A DNA stretch of 64,000 nt from Hemileia vastatrix (GCA_030280995.1 JASXTE010000012.1:10334001-10398000), one strand, 5' to 3'; positions 11,203 through 22,748 are shown, counted from the stretch's first letter. The notes: generated by a model not told the origin, from the letters alone. Made by a program: numbers and translations.

Positions 11203-14200
11203 TTAAGGTTTTGGTTTTAAAGGATATTTCAAATGAAAAGATTTTAGGAGTTCAGGGGCATTAGAAACATTGATGGCTGGTTCCCAGGATGTTTTGTCTG
11301 AGTCATCGAGGAAGCCTTCCCATTCCACGAGGTATTGAAGTTTCCCCTTTCGCATTCTTGAATTAAGGATACAACTTACTTCCCACTCTAGATGATCTTC
11401 TACTTCGACCGGTTCCGGAGGGGGTTGGTTCTTGCCCGGGTATATTTCTCGAGCCAGTTCCAGGAGAGATACATGGAAAACAGGGTGAATTGCCTGCCAT
11501 TTAGGAGGTAACTTGAGTCGAAATTCAGTTTTAGAGACTTCAGAGTCGATTTCGAATGGTCCCAAGCGCTTTTCAGCCAGTTTCTTTGATGGTCGTGTTG
11601 TTCAAATGTTTCGTGCGTCGAGCCATACTTTGTCGCCTGGTTTAAAGGAAGGAGCAGATTGTCGATGTTTGTCGGCCTGTTCCTTGTATCTTCGAATCGC
11701 TGATTCCAAATTTGTTTTAAGTTCTTCTTGGAGTCGTGATATAGTTCGAAGATAATGTTCCGCAGGATGATTAGTTCCTACATGGATTGAGTTGAATCGA
11801 GGATGTCGTCCATAAATGGTTTTGAAGGGAGATTTTCGTGTCAAAGAATGAGTCGAGTTATTATAAGCAAATTCGGCCAATGGTAACCATGTGGTCCAAT
11901 CGTCTTGTTGGTAACTGACATACATTCAAAGATATTGTTTGAGGATTTGGTTAACTCTTTCTGTTTGACCATTGGTTTCAGGGTGATAGGCCGTGGAGAG
12001 GTTCCTCGTAATATTGAGTTGTCGACACAGTTGGGTCCAGAATGTGGATACAAACAATGAGACTCTATCTGAAATAATATCATTTGGTAAGCCGTGTTTG
12101 GAAAATACATATTCTAGAAACAATTTTGACAAATCTTCTTCTGTAGAATTAGTAGTGGTTTTAATGAAAATAGACATTTTTGAAAATCTATCTACTATTA
12201 CTAATATAGCATCAAAATCATTAGAAAAAGGAAGTTGAGAAATGAAATCCATTGATAAAGATTCCCAAGGTTTAGAGGGAATAGGAAGTGGTTGAAGCAA
12301 CCCATGCTTCCGGTGACGGGGAGCCTTATTCCTATTACATTCGTAACAAGCTTTTATATAGGCCTTGATTTCCCTGGTCATACCTGGCCAGAAGAAATCC
12401 CTCTCTATTAACTGGTAGGTTTTATCAACCCCAAAATGACCAGCTAATGGAGAATCATGTAGACTGTTGAAAATCCATAATTTTATCTCGTTGTTGTCAG
12501 GTATGACTACTCTACCTTCGAAGACTAATAGACCTGATTCAATACTAAATCTTTTGGCCCCTTGCTTCGAGAGTATTTTTTCTTTTAACCCTAAACAATA
12601 TTCGTCCTTCGACTGAGCTTCGAGGATGTTGGATAGTGGATTTCGAAAAGATTGAATTGTCATTGAATTAAGTTGATGAGTCGTTAACATTGATTTGTTG
12701 AAGATTTATTGCACATTTTCTGGGTTCTTGTCAGCAAATGCGTCCCCCCGCTGTGGGTAAACGTTGTCCCGACGTGACAAGATATCTGGGACAATGCAGT
12801 TTTTTCCTGGGCGATAGGAAATAGAGAAGGAAAATTCAGATAAAAATTCAGCCCACCTGGCTTGACGCCTGGTTAACACTTTGGAAGACATGAAGTATTT
12901 TAAAGCATTATGATCTGTTAAAATTTGAAAAGGACTATCTAGGCTGAGAAGAAAAGAACACCATTTTTTAAGACAATGGATAATAGCTAAAAGCTCTTTG
13001 TCATGAATTTCATAATTTAATTCTGCTACAATGAGTTTGTGTGACTCAAAAGCAACAGGATGAAACAATTTTGTTTCAGGATTTAATTGGGAGATGACCC
13101 CTGCAATAGCATAATCGCTTGCATCTGTCTCAACTATTGTCAAAGCAGAAGGATCAAAATTTCGAAGAATTGGGGCTGTGGTGAACGCCGTTTTTAGTGC
13201 TTCGAATTCATTTTGTGCTGTAGAAGTAAAAACAAAAGGAATGTCTTTTCTAAGAAGAGAAGTAAGATTGGAAATAGTTTTAGAGTAATCTTTAATAAAT
13301 CTTCTATAGAAGTTTGCAAAACCCAAAAATCCTTGGAGCAATTTAATGTTTTTGGGCTCAGGCCATTCCAGGATTTTCTGGACTTTTTTGTCATCCATGA
13401 CTAAACCGTCAGTGGACAACGTAAAACCCAAAAAATCAATCGATTTGAGGTGGAATTTGCATTTATTATGCTTGGCGTAGAGACCATGATCTCGAAGACA
13501 ATTTAGGACCTGTCGAACATGATGAATATGTTCATCCAGTGTCTTTGAGAAAATTTAAAAAATTTCATCTAAATAGACGACTACAAATTGTTCAACAACA
13601 TCTTGAAAGATTTCATTAACAAAAGTTTGAAAAGTTGAAGGTGCGTTACATAATCCAAAAGGCATAACTAAATATTCAAAACTACCAAATCTAGTGCGCA
13701 TTGCAGTCAGTGGTTCATGACCTTCTGCAATGCGAATCAGATTGTAAGAGCCTCTGAGATCAATTTTAGAAAAGAAATTAGCACCATTGAAAAGGGTAAG
13801 AAGTAATGACATAGGAGGAACAGGATATGCATTTTTCTTAGTGACTGTGTTGAGCTTTCTATAGTCAACACACAACCTAAGACTACCGTCCTTCTTTTTT
13901 ACAAAGAGGACAGGGGAGCTGGTTGGAGATTTACTGGCTCTGATGAAACCTTTGGCTACATTCTCTGCAATGTAGTCTTGAAGAACTTGAGATTCGTCCT
14001 TCAACAAAGAATAGACAGGACCTGCCGGAGGTACTGGGCCTATTAACTCTATTTGATGGTCGTAGGGTCAATGACGTGGTAACTTATCGGCCTTGCGGAT
14101 TGAGAAAACATCGAGGAAATTGTGATAGATTTCTGGTAGAGTTGATTTAATGGCTTCAACGTTGATTTGGTCGTCTTCTTCATCTTTGAGAGAATCTGTT

Positions 14201-14838
14201 GAGGGGATACCTGTATTGAGAGAGCAGAATTCGATTACTTCGAGGCAATTTAAATCCTCTTCGAGTGAAGTCATCGAGCTAGAAGGGTTAGCCAATTGCT
14301 CATTTAGAGAAAGATCAGATGCTTGCAAGTCATCTGGCAGAGACTTGTCCTCTAGCAGGACGTTGTCAGGCGGGTTGTTTAACTCCCTATTGACCTGCAT
14401 TGAAGAATCAGAAATATACTTAGAGCGTGGGGTGATCAATCCCTTAGTCCAATCAATTTCGGGATTCCAATGCATTAAAAAGTCATGGCCAAGAATGGTA
14501 TTGTCCATCCTTGGGGCGTCCAAGACTGATAATTCCCACTCGAAGGGGGGAAAGTTCGGAAAGTTGAAAACCCATAAAACTTTCTTACTTACCCAATATT
14601 TGGGTTCCTCTGATTTGACCAAATAGATTGGAGTTCGATTGATATCTGTAAATATTAGTTGAAGCTTCTTGGAAAAAGATAAACTAAAAAAAGAAATTGA
14701 AGCTCCAGACTCTATAAGACAACTGAAGGGGATATCCTCCTTAAATAGAATGAATCTCAAGCGGTTTAAGTAAACTCCAGTCCTTAAGGCATGGAGGTTC
14801 TGTGCACTGGGAGAGATAAGATAGTTTTCTTTGCACAC
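11203..14838 (-). pseudogene. Element D Pol: protease, RT, RNase H, integrase, chromodomain
   Basis: All parts lie in a single minus-strand frame broken by stops. The protease near 14712 reads LIESGAS, with Glu where the catalytic Asp is expected. The RT (14007-13555) has YRKLNTVTKKNAYPVP, MPFGLCNAPSTFQ and YLDEI instead of YLDDI. The RNase H (13431-12706) has VETDASDYAIAGV and ILTDHNALKYF, with HDKELLAI. The integrase (12690-11602) has the HHCC module (HFGVDKTYQLI...CYECNRNK), then MDFISQLP, SDRVSLFVSTFW and YHPETNGQTERVNQ. The last part (11565-11203) has a GPFEI module and a clear chromodomain (EVSCIL...LQYLVEWEGF...TSWEP...LLKSFHLKYP). Stops follow YLDEIF, NQILKQYL and WLDARNI; the last two are TGA where CGA (Arg) is plausible. 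Confidence 0.93.
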
Positions 14839-16040
14839 AAGTAAACTATCTACTAGTTTTTTGACTTCGAACTAGTACCTTCTCTTTCCTTCAACTTTAC
14901 ACAGTCTTCCAACTTGTGCTTACCCCCACAATACATACATAACCCATTATCTGCTCGTCTCTTCCTCTCAGCTTCTTTAAGTTCCCCTTTAGGATCCAGT
15001 ACTTTGCTGATATCGCCTGGGGTCAAGCCTTTTGGTCGAGGTTTATCCTTTCCCTTATTGGGTTTGGATTGAGTCGAGGAGGATTGATTTGGTTGTGGGT
15101 GTGAAGAAGTTCCCGATTTAAAATTTAGGCCTTGAGATTTGTTGGCATATCGACAATGTTGAAGTAGTCCTTGATAAACGCCATCAAGTTTGAGGGTTCA
15201 ATCCATTAAATCCGTTAAAGTAGTCATCTTCTGACCGTGAAGATTTAATTGATCCAGAATCCTCGAAGGAAGTCCTTTCTTGAAATGATACTTAAGGGCA
15301 GCATCATTCAAACCTACTCAAGTTTGAAGTGCTCTGAAGTTCGAGATATATTCAGAGGCTTTACCATTATCACTCATGCGAAGAAAATCAAGTTCAATTG
15401 CTGCGTTTTCAGTTTCATTAGGGTCCCCAAACAATGTAAAAAGTTGGTCTTTGAATTTTTCCCAATTATTGATAAGTAAGTGGGTTTCTGTCGAAGAAAG
15501 CATGAGCAGATAAGGTTCAAACCATCTTGCTGCTTTCCTGGCTAGGAATGAAGAAGCCTAAACAACCTTTGATCGGTCACTGTTAAAGGTTCGAGGGTCA
15601 TTATGGAACAGTAGCTTGCAGGTTTGCAAGAAGGGTCACAATCTGTTGGGGTGATCTCCGTTGAATTTGTCAGGAGATTTCATAGAAGGAGTTTTGAACT
15701 TAGATCCCTCTGAAGATGTTGGATTTGAAAGGGTTTTCATGAAAAGTCTCATGAAATCTTCCAGAGAGTTAGATGGTCCAGGTTCTGAGGATTGACCAGA
15801 AGGGTGATTGGCTGGGGCGGATGGTGCCTCGTGCATTGTATCCTCCCCTTCTTCTTCATCACTAGAATCCTCAAAATCTTGTGGGATGTCTTTTAAAGAT
15901 TGAACTGAATGTTGCCGTTCCCTAAGGTTGAGTGGTTCCAAAGAGTGAGTGCGTGAAACAGACCTTGTGACTGTTGGCCTGCCCCTAGCGCGAGCTCTAG
16001 TAGTAGCGCCCGGAGGAGGAGTGCGTTGAACAGGTGCCAT
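14839..16040 (-). pseudogene. Element D Gag with zinc knuckle
   Basis: Starts at the ATG at 16040 with a basic N-terminus (MAPVQRTPPPGATTRARARG) and an acidic middle, then a capsid-like region (EKFKDQLFTLFGDPNE, around 15450-15410; FLRMSDNGKASEYISNF, around 15390-15340). Near 14955-14910 a zinc knuckle CMYCGGKHKLEDC (C-X2-C-X3-H-X4-C) binds nucleic acid in this family. The frame contains several stops, including TGA after FRALQT and TAG after the SKVV stretch, and a frameshift is needed to reach pol. The start was chosen because it is the first ATG downstream of the 5' LTR and directly opens the basic leader. Confidence 0.8.
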
Positions 16041-16112
16041 TTTAAGACTTTAAAAACACCTAAAAGGACGTAGTAGTGCAAAGAATGAGAACTACGGAGA
16101 ATTAAATTATAC

Positions 16113-16884
16113 TGTCACCAGACGACCTACGCACAAGGTCGAGGATGTTCCTGAAAGTGAGATGAGAGATTTAGAAACTTCTTCAAAGCACAGAGGAATG
16201 ATTCGAGGAAGTGATTCAAAGGTCACTCGAAGTAAGAGCTACAGGTTTGAGGTAGATTCGATAAGAATTATAAAATAGTTTCAAGGGTAATAGGAATTCT
16301 TAAGATCTCACGAAGGGTTGGAAACTCAATAATCAAAGATTTAGGATTTAGAAATGAATATTGAGAAAATAAAAGAAAGATACAATAACAATGATTTAAC
16401 TTAAAGATTTTACCACTATTAATGTAAATACGTTTTATAATTTAATTCTAAGGAATATCAAACCAAATACCCAACCCTTTTATATCCTTTATTCCTCCTT
16501 GCATTGACCTCCCTTTCATCGCACCATTCCCATACCATTGACCATTACTAACATACACTTAGACCCTCTTCTCTAAATATCCGTCCATGCTCAATTTACC
16601 CCTTTTTAATTAATTAACAAAACTTTTAATGAAAACTACTAATGTACAATTACGTTGATCCTAGCGCTGTGCGTCGCTTATTGAAAAGGAGACTAAGGCA
16701 CCCTATTGGGAGATTGACTAATTTAGATTTAGATTTTAGGCTAGCGCAGTTAAATAGTAAGTACACAAAGGGGAATCACAGTTGCTATGGAGAATTGCTT
16801 TCTGCGCTTCGAGTATAGATTTAGGACTCGATATTATTGATTTAATGAGCTGCTTTTGCCTCGAGTGTCACGTGGCGCGTGACA
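16113..16884 (-). repeat. 5' LTR of element D (right copy)
   Basis: 772 bp, TGTCACCAGACG...GCGTGACA. It is more CpG-rich than the left copy. The bases just inside it on the minus strand (GTATAATTTAATTCTCC) do not match any tRNA 3' end that I recognise, so the primer is unknown. Confidence 0.95.
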
Positions 16885-16889
16885 GAATG

Positions 16890-18398
16890 GCAGCAACTTT
16901 GTTATGGTCTACACAAATTTTAAGCCTGACACAACATGGCCAAGGACTTTCAAAGATTGAAAACCAAATTTACACTTTTTTAAGGATAAGGTCATATTGA
17001 TTTCATCCATTTTTTTGAAAACTCTATTTAAGTGAATCATATGTTCATCAAAAGTTTTAGAAAAAACAATGATTTCATCAATATAAACCATGAGCCATCC
17101 TTCAATTATTTCTTGATGGAAAGTGTTATCCATGACTTTTTGGAAAACTGAAGGAGAATTTTCAGGGCCAAATGGCATCCTAACATACTTATATATTCCC
17201 ATATGAGTAGCAATAAGCAAAAAGTTTTGAGATTTTTTCTCAACTGGAACTTGATGATATCCTTTATTACCATCCAGACAACTAATAAATTTTGCACCTT
17301 TCAAGGTAGCATGTATGAATTAATTCTGGGTAAAGGATAGATATCATCAACAGTATAAGTGTTCAAAGCTCTGTAATCTCCACATAATCTAGCCTTATCT
17401 TTTTCATAAGAAATCAAGACTGGGGAGATGACACAATATTTGGGGGTGACATCTACTTTCTCAATGATATTCATTTTTAATAATGTTGCAATATTATCTT
17501 CAATATCTTTTCTTTTTGATGGAGAAGCAGGATATGGTTTTTTCTTAAGAGTAGGAGGAATATCACTCAAGTTACAGGATAAGGTAATTTTCATTTCTTC
17601 CTGAACAATTCCCAAGACATGAGAAACATGAGCAAAAGCCATAGGGAAACAGGTAATAGAGGCAATAATAGAATCCTTTTGTTCACTAGTCAACTGATCA
17701 CCAAAAGTAGCAGTATTTATTTCATTTAATAAATCATCCACTTCAGTTGTTGTTCTGCCTTTACACTGGATTAGTGAGTTACAAGACTTTAACAGATGCC
17801 CCAAAGGTTTTCTAGAAGAGGAAATTTTGAATTTCCTTTTGCCATTCATTCCTAAGGTAAAGCAATTATTTGCTGGGTCCAATTACACACCAAACATGGT
17901 TAAAATATCATTTCCCATAATAAACCAATTGCTTAAATTATCATTTTTCATGAAATCAAATTCACAAATAGCTCTGACAAAACCACCATTATATTTGAAG
18001 AATACAGAGGTTTTGTATTTGCCAATAGGAATTAAGGTAGAACCATACCCTCTCCATTTTTCAGAAGTCATAGGTAATAATTTACTCAAATAATCCCTAT
18101 CTACTGAAGCTAAAGCTTTTTCAGACACTAAACTTCCTCCAGCACCAGAATCAAGAACTACATCAACATTTTTACCATTAATGATAACAGGTGCCTTCAA
18201 AGGGGATATAGGTATAGAATTGTTAGTAATATCTTTAATTATCTCAGAATTTTCTACTGAAGACAAATCCAATACACATTCTTCAGATATATTATTTAAA
18301 TAATGGACATCCTGTTCCAACATTAAAACATCTTTAACAGATTCATTGTCATAGGAGATATTACTTTCACAGTCACTAGAAGAATTATTGACATCAAG
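16890..18398 (-). pseudogene. Element A protease and reverse transcriptase
   Basis: The protease (18323-17883) has VVLDSGAGGSLVS, with the catalytic Asp near 18152. The RT follows: DIPPTLKKKPYPASPSKRKD, DKARLCGDYRALNTYTVDDIYPLPR, a 1-nt deletion near 17304 that shifts the frame, then CLDGNKGYHQVPVE, MPFGPENSPSVFQ and VYIDEI where B has VYIDDI. The second metal-binding Asp is therefore Glu, which should abolish or weaken polymerisation. A TAA follows the protease (TMFGV then LDPANN), and the RT ends at a stop just before the D insertion. Protein and order match elements B and C. Confidence 0.9.
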
Positions 18399-20816
18399 TT
18401 AAACTTCATCAGTGTCTTCATTTTTTTCAACAAGATGAATTTTCTTGTCACAAACATGACCCTTCTGCCACAGTTTGTTACATTTATAACAAGTATTTGT
18501 TGCATATTTTTTAGGTGCAACTGGGGCAGAGGGTTTACCAGATTTTTCTGGGAGCTTTGAAGAAGGTTTATTTTGATCATTATAAGATTTACCAAGGTAA
18601 TTCTTAGGTTCATATCTATGGTTGAGTAGTACCTCATTACAGATATTAATGAAAGAAGAGTTTTCCCTTACATTCTCAGTTCTAGCCACAATCAAATACC
18701 TAAGAGAATTTGGTAATTTATACAAGATTTTATCTCTCCAAATATCATAATCCATCTTTGGATCAATTGCTCTAAGGATTTTTGTTATTTTCATAAGAAA
18801 AACAATGGGCTTTTCAATAGAGGAGGACACATATCTAGTATTCTCATCCAGTCTTTGCTGAGCTAGCCTGAATTTTGAACCACCAAACTGATTCTCAATC
18901 AAGGATTTCCAATCATTCCATGTATAATGATTGTTATCTAAAAGAACAGATTCATACCACATCAAGGCTACATTGGAAAATAAAGAAATTAGCTTAGAAA
19001 CAATTTCCTCATCAGGTAGTTTATAAGATCTCTTTAAATTATCAATCCTTTGGATAAAGTGTTGCCAATCAGAAGAAGAATCACCATCAAAGGTAGGATA
19101 TTGGTCCAATTTAGGCCAATTTTTCTGACTACTGGGATGGTCCATTTTCTGGTTTGAATTATTCATTATTAATAATTCCTGAATTTTAGCCAGGTGTTCA
19201 GAAATTTCATTATTTACAGAACAAGCTGGTACATGACCATCACAAGATTTTTTGCTATTAGCAAAAGATTTGACAGACTCATTTTCAGCTTTTTTAATGG
19301 CCGAAATATGAGGAAGAAAAGAGGAACTCTGTTCAGGTTCTTTTTCTTTATTTCTATGCAGCTTATGGACAGCATTCTCACTTATACCATGATTATTGAT
19401 GGTCAAGGTTGAAAATTTTTCCTGCAGGTCAGACACATATTTTCTTATCCTTGGAATTTCAGACATCTGGTCATTTATTTTTGCAAGAGATAAAACATTT
19501 CTGTCCTCAGAAACTGTGTGTTTGGTACTCAGTGCATGGAAATCACTCTTTAGCTTTTTAAACTCATTTTGTAGAGACTTTATTTCACTTTTTAATGAAT
19601 AATTTTCCTCAATAAGGGGTTTCAATTCACTCAAGGTCTTATGCAGATTGATATTCTTATCTGAGATAGCTCTATGGTCACTCCTTATTTGTTTTTGTTG
19701 GCTAAGAACAATATTCAAAGTGTCTTTGATTTTATAATAAGCTGTATCTTGTACAGAAGAGCTTACCTTACAATGCAAGTGCAGATTATTTAATCTATCA
19801 CTCTCATGTATTAACACATCTCTTAAATGTTTGTCTTTCACAACATTAAAATCAAGGGTATCTCTCAATATTTCTTCAGAAGTTTTCTCAATTAAGGTAT
19901 AGACTTCAGGGGAAACAGAATCATTCTTAATTGCAAGAGAAGGATTAATTAAAGAAGTAGAAGTTAAATGGAAAGGTTCATCAAATGACAATTTGCTAAT
20001 TACATCAATAGGTCTACTAGTTACAGGAAGCTGTCTTTTAACAGGTTTAACTGTTCTTTCACCATGTTCAATAATATTACCTATAGAAGAAGTCTTATTA
20101 GAAAACATACCCAAGTGACTATCAACCAAATTACTTACCATGGCAGAGGAGGAAATTTCCCCTGAGACTGGATTTGGGATTGTGCTTGGGCCTTCTTTCT
20201 CCTGCCTTGTTGGTAGGGATGAGGAGGTGGATGGAAATTGGGTGTTCCGGATGGGCCAGGCTGATGATGAGGAGGGTGTTTCACATTCTGTTGGTAGTGA
20301 CTCATTAGATAATCCCATTTCCATTGCTCTACTTCCATAGTATTTGGATTTTGGATGGAGGAGCTGGGTGGCTGTGAAGGTTGAGCCTGAAACTGAGGCT
20401 GATTGGGAGGCAACTGAGGAGGGGCCTGGGCCTGATTTTGGTTCATGAGTGCCTGAACTTGATCCCACAAGGTGTCTACTTTTGCCTTGTATTTCATGTT
20501 TTCTGTCTTCAGCTCTTTTATATGACTGGACAGGTTGCTGATTTGCTGGGGCAGAGGAAGCTTTTTTATTTTGAATCCTTTTGGAAGACCTTCTTGAGGT
20601 ACTAGAGGCCTTACTTCCTTCTGTTGTGCTGGGAGAAGGGGGTTTGATTTGTTTACATTTCCTGTCATTTCCACATCCTGAATTATGTGAATTTTTCTTG
20701 TTAGCATAAGATTTTTTATATTCAAATTTAGAAGAACTCACAGTATCAGCATCATAATTAATTTCAATTTCATCCACTTGCATGTTATCCATTTTTTCAG
20801 CCAAATTGTTGGACAT
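18399..20816 (-). CDS. Element A Gag frame (805 codons, overlaps ORF1)
   Basis: One open frame from the ATG at 20816 to a TAA at 18399. The N-terminal third (to about 20140) overlaps ORF1 in another frame and is Ser/Pro/Gln/Lys-rich. A Ser/Lys-rich heptad-like coiled-coil region covers about 19900-19400. The capsid-like domain (NWPKLDQYPTFDGDSSSDWQ, YKLPDEEIVSKLISLF, LMWYESVLLD) lies at about 19125-18700. Near 18500-18455 is the retroviral-type knuckle CYKCNKLWQKGHVC. The frame continues in phase into protease after the single TAA, so Gag and Pol were originally one polyprotein. Whether the first 226 codons are really translated in this frame depends on retention of the 64-nt intron at 20678-20741. 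Confidence 0.8.
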   Translation of the reverse strand: MSNNLAEKMDNMQVDEIEINYDADTVSSSKFEYKKSYANKKNSHNSGCGNDRKCKQIKPPSPSTTEGSKASSTSRRSSKRIQNKKASSAPANQQPVQSYKRAEDRKHEIQGKSRHLVGSSSGTHEPKSGPGPSSVASQSASVSGSTFTATQLLHPKSKYYGSRAMEMGLSNESLPTECETPSSSSAWPIRNTQFPSTSSSLPTRQEKEGPSTIPNPVSGEISSSAMVSNLVDSHLGMFSNKTSSIGNIIEHGERTVKPVKRQLPVTSRPIDVISKLSFDEPFHLTSTSLINPSLAIKNDSVSPEVYTLIEKTSEEILRDTLDFNVVKDKHLRDVLIHESDRLNNLHLHCKVSSSVQDTAYYKIKDTLNIVLSQQKQIRSDHRAISDKNINLHKTLSELKPLIEENYSLKSEIKSLQNEFKKLKSDFHALSTKHTVSEDRNVLSLAKINDQMSEIPRIRKYVSDLQEKFSTLTINNHGISENAVHKLHRNKEKEPEQSSSFLPHISAIKKAENESVKSFANSKKSCDGHVPACSVNNEISEHLAKIQELLIMNNSNQKMDHPSSQKNWPKLDQYPTFDGDSSSDWQHFIQRIDNLKRSYKLPDEEIVSKLISLFSNVALMWYESVLLDNNHYTWNDWKSLIENQFGGSKFRLAQQRLDENTRYVSSSIEKPIVFLMKITKILRAIDPKMDYDIWRDKILYKLPNSLRYLIVARTENVRENSSFINICNEVLLNHRYEPKNYLGKSYNDQNKPSSKLPEKSGKPSAPVAPKKYATNTCYKCNKLWQKGHVCDKKIHLVEKNEDTDEV
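20138..20816 (-). CDS. Element A ORF1, two exons (small coiled-coil basic protein)
   Basis: Exon 1 is 20816-20742 (25 codons, acidic: DEIEINYDADT). The intron is 20678-20741 (64 nt) with donor GTGAGT, branch TGCTAAC and acceptor ATTCAG. Exon 2 starts in phase at 20677 with codons DVEM and ends with Trp, then TAA at 20135. The predicted protein is about 205 residues: GLPKGFKIKKLPLPQQ, a coiled-coil stretch (NLSSHIKELKTENMKYKAKVDTL, quoted here only as its position near 20545-20475), a Pro/Gln linker, WKWDYL, HPYQQGRRKK and a terminal W. The same motifs recur in order in elements B and C, which are only distantly similar at DNA level, so selection on this frame is likely. Function unknown: nucleic-acid binding, or a Gag N-terminal segment. 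Confidence 0.7.
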
Positions 20817-21480
20817 AATAGTGGGAAGATTAATTAATTCTTAAAAAAATTAATTAAAATCAGTTAAAATTTGCTCCAAATAAAAAATTTTTTTTACTAA
20901 TTAAATTATATAAAAAAATTTTTAATATAAAGTAATATTTATAAAAAATAATTTAATAAAATGGACTGCAAAGAAAAAATTGGGAATAAACAATTAAGTT
21001 GCTTCAAACAATTAATTAAATTACCAATATTAAATATGGCAATATATATGGGACTAAGCACAAAGTACTATTTAAGTCAACCAAAATTAATAATAATTAA
21101 TAATAATAAAAAATTAATTTAATAATTCAATTTTTATTAATAATAATGTTAATTCTTCTAGGACTAAGAGGATTTAACACTCTATAATGGTCAACTAGGA
21201 AAAAAAATTTTTAATAAATGAACACTTACACTCAGTGAATCAGCAATTAAGCCACAATCACTGTTATTGCAGTAAAAATATAGTAATATGAGTGAGAGGT
21301 GCAAAGGTGAACTTACTATAGTGATCGAAAAATCACCTCAAAATAATATATGAATTAATATAATATAAACCTAATATATCGAACCCAAGTTCAAACCACG
21401 GTCGCGGCAAAAGTTTCTTTTTTGCTAGGTAGTCCGTGCGTTTGTCGTTTGTCTCCAGGCTCGATCGTCGTTGTCGTTTA
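20817..21480. other. Leader of element A between primer site and first ATG
   Basis: AT-rich sequence with TAATAATTAATAA runs on the plus strand and no ORF. Elements B (29314-30359) and C (55261-55853) have similarly long leaders; that of B carries repeated units of about 60-70 nt (ACTTCAGTTGACATTAAGTC-like) on its coding strand. Packaging or translation signals may lie here. Confidence 0.5.
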
Positions 21481-21493
21481 GGAAAGGTCCCCA
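21481..21493 (-). promoter_or_regulatory. Putative primer-binding site of element A
   Basis: On the minus strand the 5' LTR is followed by two bases (AC), then TGGGGACCTTTCC. Identical or near-identical sequence sits at the same place in C (55248-55260) and B (29301-29313). It starts with TGG, as expected for pairing to a tRNA CCA end, but I cannot name the tRNA. Confidence 0.7.
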
Positions 21494-21495
21494 GT

Positions 21496-22748
21496 TGTCG
21501 GTCAGTCGTCTAGAAGAGAGGAAGAAAAATTGGAAGAAGTAGAAGAGGAGAAGGAGGAAAGGATTATGGGTAATAAAAGAAATAAAAATTATAAAAATTA
21601 TTTAATTTATTGAGGAGAATCAACAACGTTTTTCTTGAGAGGTGACAAAAGTGAGGTTCTTATTAAATAATAATATTATTCTAATGTAAGGGCTATGCAC
21701 GGCAGACACTGTGATCACTATCAGACTTAAAGCAACCTTTCAATTGTTATATAGAATTTTAATTTGAATTTAATTACTGATAAAAAGAATATAAACGTAA
21801 TGTAAAAGTCTATTTTATTTGTTGAGTGTATGGTAGGTGATGCTTCTACAGGGGATTATCCAAGGCCCTTTTATAGGCAATGGGTCCTCTGAAGCGCTAC
21901 AATTGACTATATACAAAAGAGTAATGAAGTAAAACAAGAAGATAAAAGAAGACATTTGTAACATAGTAATTAAGAGAAAAATATACGAAAAATAATAAGT
22001 ATCCCAATTAAGAATGTAAAATTCCCATCCCAAATTCCCCAAATCAGTTAATATAAAATAATAAGTAACTAAACAACCATGTGATCTAAGAACTATGGGA
22101 AAAACAAATCAAAAAAAGTATTACAATCCGTTTTCAGTATTTCTAAGTGAAACAAATAACATGTTTTGACACAAAAAGGTATGCAATCAATTTAATTCAG
22201 CGTAAATTTATATTATTTAATTGTTTTCACTTATGTAATTAAATACTAGTATAACTGAAACAATCAATTAATTTAATTTGAGAAATTATAATACTATTTT
22301 ATAAAATAAGTATTATAATTTATTTAATTTTCTTCCTGACACAATTAAGGGTCAAAAGAAGCGCCATTAATTATTGTTTAATACTATATGAAAGATGTTA
22401 TTTAATATATAAATGTAAATAATTAATTTAATTATATTATAAGTCAATTTTACACTTATAATTATAATATATCTTTTTAATTAATTAAATATAAATTTAT
22501 AATTATTAAATACATAAAAATGCACCATTATTTGTAGAATATAAAATATATTATGTTTAATTTAAATGTATAAAAATTTATATAAACAATAAAATTAATA
22601 TAACACTTATATGTAATAAGATACTTATATAATTTTATTATGCAATATGATATTAATTTATATACATTAAATACAATTCTTACGCCCTCTTTCAGGTCCT
22701 ATAAGATAACATATCATTTACTGGGATCCTGGAATAGCCCGGCTGACA
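21496..22748 (-). repeat. 5' LTR of element A (right copy)
   Basis: 1253 bp, matching 4583-5835. The TATAAAAG core promoter is at 21868-21875 on the minus strand, in the context GCCTATAAAAGGGCC. This copy would drive transcription towards lower coordinates. Confidence 0.95.

Larger units (their letters stand above)
8377..16884 (-). mobile_element. Chromovirus (Ty3/Gypsy) LTR retrotransposon D, nested in element A
   Basis: Two 772-bp direct LTRs (8377-9148 and 16113-16884), TGTCACC...GTGACA, flank the element. The duplication is GAATA (8372-8376) and GAATG (16885-16889), one mismatch; the intact homologous frame predicts GAATG. Minus-strand order: gag from 16040, zinc knuckle near 14930, protease, RT, RNase H, integrase, chromodomain ending 11203. 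An unusual 2-kb region between the pol stop and the 3' LTR holds a plus-strand (antisense) two-exon ORF. Base composition is richer in CpG than the surroundings. At least six in-frame stops disable pol and gag, several of them TGA at positions where CGA is plausible. Confidence 0.95.
4583..22748 (-). mobile_element. Ty3/Gypsy LTR retrotransposon A (chromovirus lineage), with nested insertions
   Basis: Two directly repeated 1253-bp LTRs (4583-5835 and 21496-22748) bound the element, and both ends are flanked by the perfect 5-bp duplication GTTAT (4578-4582 and 22749-22753). Coding is on the minus strand: ORF1/gag at 20816-18399, protease, reverse transcriptase, RNase H and integrase, then an AT-hook and chromodomain ending near 5870. 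The body is interrupted by a CACTA-type MITE at 6733-6992 and by a complete chromovirus (element D) at 8377-16884. About 31 differences separate the LTRs by eye (about 2.5%), so the insertion is not recent. Several in-frame stops, one frameshift and the two insertions make it non-autonomous. Confidence 0.95.

Noticed and set aside
14150..14626. 158-codon plus-strand ORF opposite the protease of element D.
   Set aside because: Shadow of the minus-strand gag-pol coding frame; unlike the antisense ORF at 9256-10170 it has no motif or intron.
20041..20138. The idea that splicing of the 58-nt candidate intron 2 joins ORF1 to gag in frame in element A.
   Set aside because: The junction reads TGG TAA, an immediate stop; the same happens in C. 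In-frame joining works only with a different acceptor in B, so it cannot be the general mechanism without recoding.
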